DNA from: a candidate division BRC1 bacterium ADurb.BinA292
Lineage (GTDB): Bacteria > Sumerlaeota > Sumerlaeia > MVZB01
Assembly (NCBI GenBank): GCA_002068205.1
Contig: MVZB01000019.1
Coordinates: 1-23,366, forward strand
Length of the DNA: 23,366 nucleotides
Direction of reading: 5' to 3'
Shown here: positions 18,863 through 23,366 of the stretch, piece after piece
How the letters are laid out: the number at the start of each line of letters is the position of its first letter
Numbering within the stretch: the stretch's first letter is position 1
Made by a program: the position numbers and the translations under genes
Notes under the pieces: model-generated
Told to the model about the DNA's origin: nothing
Databases searched by the model: none
What the model saw: only the letters and a program-made list of their open reading frames with translations

Positions 18863-19303
18863 TTATTCTTTGGTCAGCTTGATCGTTACTTTCCGTACCG
18901 GGTCGCCTTCGGGACTGAGCGCAACATTTTTGCCCCGCGGGAAGAGATCCACGCCCTGCGGCAGGTAGCCCTTCTTCTCGACAAGGACCTGCACCATGCC
19001 CTTGGGCGAACCCATGAAGCCCTTCTTGAAGGGGAGCGTGACGGTCATCGGCGTGGCGCCCACCAGCCGGCCATTGACCAGGACGCGCCCGCCGGCGGGC
19101 TCCGAGTCCAGCTCGATCTGGCGGTAGACGGCGTTTTCGGCGCTGTCGACCTTGCCGACGCGATCGAGCGGCGCGGAGGCGCCGACGCTGACCCCCGTGC
19201 CGGGGATCCGGTAGCTGACGCCGGTGTTGACGCCGCAACCGGCCGCCAACAGCAGCAGGATCATTCCGCCCGACAAATAAAGGCTACGGCTCATCATGCG
19301 CAT
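18863..19303 (-). CDS. PEGA-domain lipoprotein
   Basis: A 146-residue exported lipoprotein. A short basic N-terminus and hydrophobic core (LYLSGGMILLLLA) end in the lipobox LAAGC, with the acylated Cys at 23; the residue after it (Gly) does not suggest inner-membrane retention by the Asp rule. Residues about 62-115 form one PEGA domain (IELDSEPAGGRVLVNGRLVGATPMTV...VEKKGYLP), a surface-layer-type beta fold in which the motif is usually found in envelope proteins. The C-terminal strand (VRKVTIKLTK) closes it. No enzymatic residues are expected. GGGAG lies only 4 bases before ATG 19303 but about 10 bases before the ATG two codons in (19297), which may be the real start. A pair of 12-base direct repeats lies just upstream. 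The gene stands alone. Confidence 0.85.
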   Translation of the reverse strand: MRMMSRSLYLSGGMILLLLAAGCGVNTGVSYRIPGTGVSVGASAPLDRVGKVDSAENAVYRQIELDSEPAGGRVLVNGRLVGATPMTVTLPFKKGFMGSPKGMVQVLVEKKGYLPQGVDLFPRGKNVALSPEGDPVRKVTIKLTKE

Positions 19304-19319
19304 CTTTCTCCCGATTCAA

Positions 19320-19355
19320 AAACTCAGCAAACTCCCGGTCCATAAACTCAGCAAA
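19320..19355 (-). promoter_or_regulatory. Pair of 12-base direct repeats upstream of the PEGA lipoprotein gene
   Basis: AAACTCAGCAAA occurs twice (19320-19331 and 19344-19355), 24 bases apart, starting 17 bases before the lipoprotein start codon. The A-rich, exactly repeated copies in GC-rich DNA could be a regulator-binding site or a small local duplication. Confidence 0.35.
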
Positions 19356-19590
19356 ATTCGTCGCTTGTCTCCAATCTTAAGCCCTGTAGAACCGCCATCA
19401 CCTTAGCACGCGGCGCGCCGAAAAGTGGATACGAAACGTTGATCCGCCCGACCGCGCTCTGGCCCAACGAGACATCGCGCGATCGATGAAAGTTCCAAGG
19501 CGTACTGGGAAAATTCGCCGGCAGGGCGGAGGCGGCTGTCGCATTGCGCCCCCGCGCGGCGGCGAAACGGCGCCCGGCCGGCGCGGCGTG

Positions 19591-20949
19591 TCAGTTGCGC
19601 ATGCTGAGGATCGGCGCCGGGATGCGGCCGCCCCGGGCGATGAACGCCGCGCTCGAGAAGCGGCTGACGGGCATCACCGGGGCTTCGCCGAGCAGGCCGC
19701 CAAATTGGACCGTGTCGCCCGCCGCGCGGCCGATCGCGGGGATGATGCGCACCGCCGTCGTCTTGTGGTTGACGACGCCGATCGCCGCCTCGTCGGCGAT
19801 GATCGCGGCCAGCGTCTCGGCGCTCGTGTCGCCGGGCACGGCGATCATGTCGAGCCCGACCGAGCAGACGCTGGTCATCGCCTCCATTTTGTCGAGCGTG
19901 AGCGCGCCGACGCGAATGGCGTCGATCATGCCGGCGTCCTCGCTGGCCGGGATGAACGCGCCCGACAGGCCGCCGACGTGCGACGAAGCCATGATGCCGG
20001 CCTTCTTGACGGCGTCGGTCAGCAGCGCGAGGGCGGCGGTCGTCCCCGGCGCGCCGCAGCGCTCCAGCCCCAGTTCCTCCAGGATGTGCGCGACCGAATC
20101 GCCGACGGTGGGCGTGGGCGCCAGCGAGACGTCGACGATGCCGAACGGGATGCCGAGGCGGCGCGACGCCTCGCGCGCCACCAACTGGCCGACGCGGGTG
20201 ATCTTGAACGCCACCTGTTTGATCGCCTCGGCGGCGACATCGAAGCTCTCGCCGCGGACCTTTTCCAGCGCCGCCTTGACCGCGCCGGGGCCGCTGACGC
20301 CGACGTTGATCGCCAGCTCCGGTTCGCCCGGCCCGCAGAACGCCCCGGCCATGAACGGGTTGTCCTCGATCGCATTGGCGAAGACGACCAGCCTGGCGCA
20401 GCCGATCGCGTCGCGCTCGCGCGTCCGCTCGGCCGTCGCGCGGATGATCCGCCCCATGTGCGCCACGGCGTCCATGTTGATGCCGGCGCGGGTGCTGGCC
20501 ACGTTGACCGAGGCGCAGACGCGTTCGGTCGCGGCGAGCGCCGCCGGGATCGAGTCGATCAGCCGCCGGTCGCCGGTCGTGTAGCCCTTCTGCACGAGGG
20601 CCGAAAATCCGCCGATGAAATTGACGCCGACGACCGCGGCGGCGCGGTCGAGCGTCTCGGCGAACGGGACGTAATCTTCGTCGGGGCAGGCGGCCGCGAT
20701 CATCGCGATCGGGGTGACGGCGATGCGCTTGTTGATGACCGGGATGCCGAACTCCATGGCGATCTGTTCGCCAACGGCGACGAGGTTCTCGCCCGCGCGC
20801 GTGATCTTGTCGTAGATCCGGCGGCGGGCGCGCGCGCCGTCGCTGTCGGCGCAGTCGCGCAACGAGATGCCCAGCGTGATCGTGCGCACGTCGAGGTGCT
20901 CGACGGTGATCATCCGGATGGTTTCAAGGATTTCGTACGGTTCGAGCAT
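19591..20949 (-). CDS. UPF0210 (DUF711, PFL family) protein
   Basis: A conserved cytoplasmic protein of about 450 residues whose biochemical function is not established; the family is named for a fold related to glycyl-radical enzymes. The sequence is full-length. The N-terminus is typical (YEILETIRMITVEHLDVRTITLGISLRDC), followed by VINKRIAVTP, VNFIGGFSALVQKG, VNVASTRAGINMDAV, VFANAIEDNPFMAGAF, INVGVSGPGAV, FGIVDVSLAPTP and GGLSGAFIPASEDAGM. No glycyl-radical loop was recognised, so radical chemistry should not be assumed. ATG 20949 gives the usual start; the frame reaches a TTG at 20967 that has no ribosome site. It follows the UPF0237 ACT-domain gene by 74 bases on the same strand. This pairing is widely conserved, implying that the ACT protein senses a small molecule, possibly an amino acid, for the partner (inference). 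Confidence 0.93.
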   Translation of the reverse strand: MLEPYEILETIRMITVEHLDVRTITLGISLRDCADSDGARARRRIYDKITRAGENLVAVGEQIAMEFGIPVINKRIAVTPIAMIAAACPDEDYVPFAETLDRAAAVVGVNFIGGFSALVQKGYTTGDRRLIDSIPAALAATERVCASVNVASTRAGINMDAVAHMGRIIRATAERTRERDAIGCARLVVFANAIEDNPFMAGAFCGPGEPELAINVGVSGPGAVKAALEKVRGESFDVAAEAIKQVAFKITRVGQLVAREASRRLGIPFGIVDVSLAPTPTVGDSVAHILEELGLERCGAPGTTAALALLTDAVKKAGIMASSHVGGLSGAFIPASEDAGMIDAIRVGALTLDKMEAMTSVCSVGLDMIAVPGDTSAETLAAIIADEAAIGVVNHKTTAVRIIPAIGRAAGDTVQFGGLLGEAPVMPVSRFSSAAFIARGGRIPAPILSMRN

Positions 20950-21023
20950 CTCGCCCCCGCTGTTCAATCGCTATCGCTCTCGGGAGCGCCATCCGACAGC
21001 GGTCCCGGTCCCGATTTCATGGC

Positions 21024-21293
21024 TCAGACGTGGTGCATCGCCTGGAACGTTTCCTCGCGCTGGATGCGGACATCCACGCCGAGTTGCTCGCCGGTCGCGT
21101 TCAGGGCCGCGACCAGTTCGGGGAAGCTCAGCGACATCGCGGCCAGGTCCACCAGCATGATCATCGTAAAGTATTCCTGCATGACCGTCTGGCGGATATC
21201 GAGGATGTTGACCTGATGGCGCGAGAGCGTCGTGCTGACGGCGGCGATGATGCCGACGCGGTCGTGGCCGATGACGGTGACAATGGCGCGCAA
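21024..21293 (-). CDS. UPF0237 ACT-domain protein
   Basis: A small regulatory ACT-domain protein: 89 residues, the normal family length. It begins RAIVTVIGHDRVGIIAAVSTTLSRHQVNILDIRQTVM, the beta-alpha-beta start of an ACT domain with the conserved D-x-VGI turn. It continues YFTMIMLVDL and a C-terminal strand (GVDVRIQREE). ACT domains commonly bind amino acids as dimers. The start is a TTG at 21293, preceded by GGGAGG eight bases upstream. An open extension to 21407 has no family similarity and is rejected. It is the first gene of a two-gene unit with the UPF0210 gene. A TATGCT-type extended -10 about 105 bases upstream may drive both. Confidence 0.92.
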   Translation of the reverse strand: MRAIVTVIGHDRVGIIAAVSTTLSRHQVNILDIRQTVMQEYFTMIMLVDLAAMSLSFPELVAALNATGEQLGVDVRIQREETFQAMHHV

Positions 21294-21397
21294 GGGACGA
21301 GCCTCCCGATCGGGCGTCTGGCCGCCAGGGATGCCGGCCGGCGTGGGACCGGCGCCCTCGCCGGCCAATGAAGCAGTCCGGCATGCGGCAAACCGGC

Positions 21398-21406
21398 AGC
21401 ATATCA
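21398..21406 (-). promoter_or_regulatory. Possible extended -10 promoter for the UPF0237/UPF0210 pair
   Basis: On the minus strand TGATATGCT combines a TG dinucleotide with a TATGCT hexamer in GC-rich DNA upstream of the ACT-domain gene. No good -35 is present, which is tolerable for an extended -10. Confidence 0.28.
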
Positions 21407-21489
21407 CACGCCCCGCCCGAACGCGACGCCCCGGCGCCGTTTTTTGGCGGTCGGTTCAGGACGGGTAGAATGATGGCGGGTTAATAGCC

Positions 21490-21812
21490 GTGGTTTGGAC
21501 CGGCTCTCGATTGCGATGGCGATATCAATTGCGATACCGATACCGAAAGACCTGGGGGAGAACCGCTCTTTCTCAGAATGATGTCAAGATGCTCTATTTT
21601 GGCCAAATCCTGGATCGGGTCGAACGTGGCGAACGCGTCGCGGTGCTGCGAAACGGACGCCATGTGGCGACGATCATCCCCGCGCGGCCGGCGCCCGACG
21701 CCGTCAAGCAGTATCTGACAGGGTTCATGCTCGGCGCGAACGACTCCGGGCGATGGGGCGAGGTCTGACGCTGAACGATCTCCTGGAAGCGCGAGATGAG
21801 GGGCGTCGGTGA
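21490..21812 (+). pseudogene. Decayed Phd/YefM-type antitoxin with a repeat-derived N-terminus
   Basis: The core FGQILDRVERGERVAVLRNGRHVATIIPA (residues about 38-65 of the frame opening at GTG 21490) is a clear Phd/YefM-fold antitoxin DNA-binding segment. It is preceded by an acceptable strand/helix (ALSQNDVK). Two lesions are visible. First, no start codon lies in the normal place: a GGGGGAG ribosome-like site at about 21553-21560 is followed by no ATG/GTG/TTG, and the upstream frame runs through a hexamer repeat. Second, the frame ends at 21768 just after a GGGG run (21755-21758), while the next frame supplies a family-like ending (GLTLNDLLEARDEGRR) with its stop at 21812. No PIN or other toxin follows. 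It is probably a dead orphan; a sequencing error in the G run is the alternative for the 3' lesion. Confidence 0.6.
21508..21549. repeat. CGATAC-type hexanucleotide repeat, 7 units
   Basis: Seven in-phase hexamers: CGATTG, CGATGG, CGATAT, CAATTG, CGATAC, CGATAC, CGAAAG. The family is the reverse complement of the repeat at 4030-4059 (ATCGGT). It overlaps the 5' end of the antitoxin remnant and reads there as alternating Arg and hydrophobic residues. Confidence 0.8.
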
Positions 21813-21865
21813 GCGATTGTCGGCGTGACGGGGCTATCATCCGGCGGCGCGCAGCAAACACTGTT

Positions 21866-22165
21866 CTATACCAACTCGATTTCGTGCCAGACCAGTTCGA
21901 TCTCGCCGTCCTTGGCGAGGGTGTCGGCGGCGGCGTCGAGGATCCGGTTGGCCAGGTCGCGCGAGGGCGACAGCGTGACGGCGGCCAGGCCGGCGCGGTC
22001 CCAGGTGTTCTGGTCGCCGACCTCGGCCACGACGACCGGATGCTTCTTGCGCAGATGGTTCATGACCTTCGCCAGCCGGCCGCGTTTCTCCTTGAGCGAG
22101 TGGCAGCACGGCAGGTGCAGGTCGATGTGCAGGATGCCGACGGTGAAGGGATGCCCGATGGACAT
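21866..22165 (-). CDS. DUF503 (YlxP-like) protein
   Basis: A small cytoplasmic protein, 99 residues, the usual size of DUF503. Diagnostic segments are VGILHIDLHLPCCHSLKEKRGRLAKVMNHLRKKHPVVVAEVG near the N-terminus, then the conserved Q-x-x-W-x-RA (QNTWDRAGLAAVTLS) and the closing acidic strand (EIELVWHEIELV). Family members have been linked to ribosome maturation because the gene often sits in the nusA-infB-rbfA cluster; that context is absent here. ATG 22165 was chosen because the family begins directly with the first strand; GTG 22195 would add ten residues. Neither has a strong Shine-Dalgarno, and the longer open frame upstream is low-complexity. It is transcribed convergently with the antitoxin remnant. 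Confidence 0.88.
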   Translation of the reverse strand: MSIGHPFTVGILHIDLHLPCCHSLKEKRGRLAKVMNHLRKKHPVVVAEVGDQNTWDRAGLAAVTLSPSRDLANRILDAAADTLAKDGEIELVWHEIELV

Positions 22166-22503
22166 CTCGAAGTCGTAACTGGGTCGGGTGGCCACGGTGC
22201 ACGTCTCGTTTCGTCGAGGGATGGGTCGCAGGGGGGAACGGGTCGCGTGCAGGGAGTGAGGGAAGGCCGCCGCACCTCCAGGGGGGATTTGAGGTCGATT
22301 CGGGGGCTGTCCGCCCCGCCCTTGATGAAACCACAATTGACTCGGCGGCACAAGGCCGCCCGAGGCCGGCGAACAGGCTGCGCAGCCGGCCCCTGCCCCT
22401 AACGGGCCTCATTTTTTTGCGTTGGAGCTATGAAGAACGTAACCCTCTTGCGGGAAATGCAGCCCTTGACGGGACGCCGGTGAGCTCGGTTGATCGGGTC
22501 CGC
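22166..22503. other. Intergenic gap with tandem GC hairpins
   Basis: 338 bases without a recognisable gene. The right half holds stacked hairpins and a T-tract (22344-22418). A 17-codon frame (ATG 22430, MKNVTLLREM...) preceded by GGAG is probably accidental. No tRNA was recognised. Confidence 0.5.
22344..22418 (+). terminator. Tandem GC-rich hairpins followed by a T7 tract
   Basis: GGCGGC/GCCGCC (22344-22360) is followed by GGCCGGC/GCCGGCC (22364-22391), which encloses the perfect 12-base palindrome GGCTGCGCAGCC (22376-22387). Then GGCCC/GGGCC (22388-22408) is followed by tca and seven T residues (22412-22418). The last stem plus T-tract looks like a plus-strand intrinsic terminator, but no intact plus-strand gene ends upstream. 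Confidence 0.4.
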
Positions 22504-23343
22504 TCAGCCGGCCGCGGCGGGGACGCCGGCGGCGGCGACTTGCCGGCTCGCCTCGCGGCAGCGGGCCACCTCGCCGACGATAATCGCCGCCGGCGCCTCG
22601 ACCCCCGCCGGCGTCAGCCCGGCGGCCAGGTCGCCCAGCGCGGCGACGAAGACGGCTTCGTCGGCCAGCGTCGCGCGGCAGACGAGCGCCACGGGCTGGC
22701 CGGCCGGCCGGCCGGCGGCGACCAGCGCCGCCGCGATCCCGGTCAGATGCTCCACGCCCATGTAGATCACAATCGTGTCGACGGCGCGGGCCAGCGCCGC
22801 CCAGTCGACGCCGGGGTCGCCGCGGTGCGCCGCGCCGCAGCCGGTGACGAACGCCACGCTGGACGCCAGTTCGCGGTGCGTGAGCGGCAGCCGGGCCGCC
22901 GCCGCCGCCCCCAGCGCCGCCGTCACGCCGGGGATGACCCGCGCCGGGATGCCCGCGCGCGCCGCCACCTCCAGTTCCTCGCCGCCGCGGCCGAACAGCA
23001 TCGGATCGCCCCCCTTCAGGCGGATCACGTGGCGGCCGGCGCGGCCGTGCTCGACGATCAGGTCATGGATCCGGTCCTGCGTCGGCTGATGCGGCTCGCC
23101 CGGCCGCTTGCCGAGGTAGACCCGCACGGCCGAGGCCGGCGCGTGGCGCAGCAGCTCGGGGTGCACCAGCCGGTCGTAGATGACGACGTCGGCCGCGCGC
23201 AGGGCGTCGCGCCCCGCCACGGTGATCAGGTCGGGGTCGCCCGGCCCGGCGCCGACGAGCGTCAGCCGTCCGCCGGCGCGGCCGTTCGCCGGCGGCTCGG
23301 CGGCCCCGGCCGGCTGCCCCGCGAGGCCGCGCGCCGCGCCCAC
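22504..23343 (-). CDS. cobA: Uroporphyrinogen-III C-methyltransferase (possibly part of a longer fusion)
   Basis: SAM-dependent methyltransferase (SUMT) that converts uroporphyrinogen III to precorrin-2, the branch point to siroheme and cobalamin. Family motifs are complete: GAGPGDPDLIT (31-41), DVVIYDRLV (52-60), GKRPGEPHQPTQDRI (78-92), RLKGGDPMLFGRGGEE (108-123, SAM loop), VIPGVTAA (136-143), LPLTHRELASSVAFVTG (152-168) and IVIYMGVEHL. The domain ends with a short Ala-rich tail. GTG 23343 has GGCGGA seven bases upstream and yields 279 residues, including about 25 non-conserved N-terminal residues. However, the frame stays open to the window edge, so the true protein may begin further out or be fused (for example a CysG-like dehydrogenase or another tetrapyrrole enzyme). 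No siroheme or cobalamin neighbours are visible inside the window. Confidence 0.92.
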   Translation of the reverse strand: MGAARGLAGQPAGAAEPPANGRAGGRLTLVGAGPGDPDLITVAGRDALRAADVVIYDRLVHPELLRHAPASAVRVYLGKRPGEPHQPTQDRIHDLIVEHGRAGRHVIRLKGGDPMLFGRGGEELEVAARAGIPARVIPGVTAALGAAAAARLPLTHRELASSVAFVTGCGAAHRGDPGVDWAALARAVDTIVIYMGVEHLTGIAAALVAAGRPAGQPVALVCRATLADEAVFVAALGDLAAGLTPAGVEAPAAIIVGEVARCREASRQVAAAGVPAAAG

Positions 23344-23366
23344 GTCGACGTCCGCCGGCGGGCGCG

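Noticed and set aside
21294..21407. N-terminal extension of the ACT-domain protein to an upstream ATG
   Set aside because: The extra residues are not ACT-like, and GGGAGG sits eight bases before the TTG at 21293, giving the normal family length.
22430..22483. 17-codon frame (MKNVTLLREM...) with GGAG upstream
   Set aside because: Too short to distinguish from chance, and nothing nearby suggests a leader peptide role.

Overview
This is a GC-rich bacterial chromosomal window, probably from an uncultured Gram-negative lineage. It has a lipobox lipoprotein, a membrane-anchored alpha-2-macroglobulin, an LPS-type sugar nucleotidyltransferase and a GT4 glycosyltransferase. No rRNA, tRNA, CRISPR array, transposase or phage gene was seen. 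Several families of short degenerate intergenic repeats are present; in my experience these are common in environmental PVC-like or candidate-phylum genomes, but the sequence alone does not fix the phylum. Genes are mostly single units with long gaps between them, not large operons.

Layout. 1-717: the C-terminal part of a GT4 glycosyltransferase. 718-1042: a gap with a 9-nt periodic repeat. 1043-3526: DNA topoisomerase I, convergent with a small cupin gene (3569-3946, minus). 4095-10121 (minus): a 2008-residue thioester-containing bacterial alpha-2-macroglobulin. 10122-11615: the largest gap. It holds a promoter-hairpins-terminator unit reading toward the macroglobulin (candidate structured RNA or attenuated leader), a broken beta-propeller-like gene and a cluster of dispersed repeats. 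11616-12758 (minus): a secreted M23 peptidase with its own terminator. 13140-13442: a small membrane protein, convergent with an Lhr-type helicase (13466-17458, minus). 17580-18581 (minus): a sugar-nucleotide pyrophosphorylase. 18863-19303 (minus): a PEGA lipoprotein. 19591-21293 (minus): the two-gene UPF0237 (ACT)/UPF0210 unit. 21490-21812: a decayed Phd/YefM-type antitoxin with a hexanucleotide repeat in its 5' end. 21866-22165 (minus): a DUF503 (YlxP-like) protein. 22504-23343 (minus): uroporphyrinogen-III C-methyltransferase, whose frame stays open to the window edge.

Themes. The envelope is the main one: macroglobulin, M23 peptidase, PEGA lipoprotein, NDP-sugar synthesis and a glycosyltransferase. 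The second is DNA maintenance (topA, lhr). I found no clearly new multi-gene defence or biosynthetic system. The best leads are the structured RNA candidate at 10257-10566, the hexamer repeats with the damaged antitoxin, the conserved but functionally unassigned UPF0237/UPF0210 pair, and an apparent PilP/GspC-like domain joined to an M23 peptidase. Several genes appear to start at TTG or at an internal ATG; starts were chosen from Shine-Dalgarno spacing and family length.
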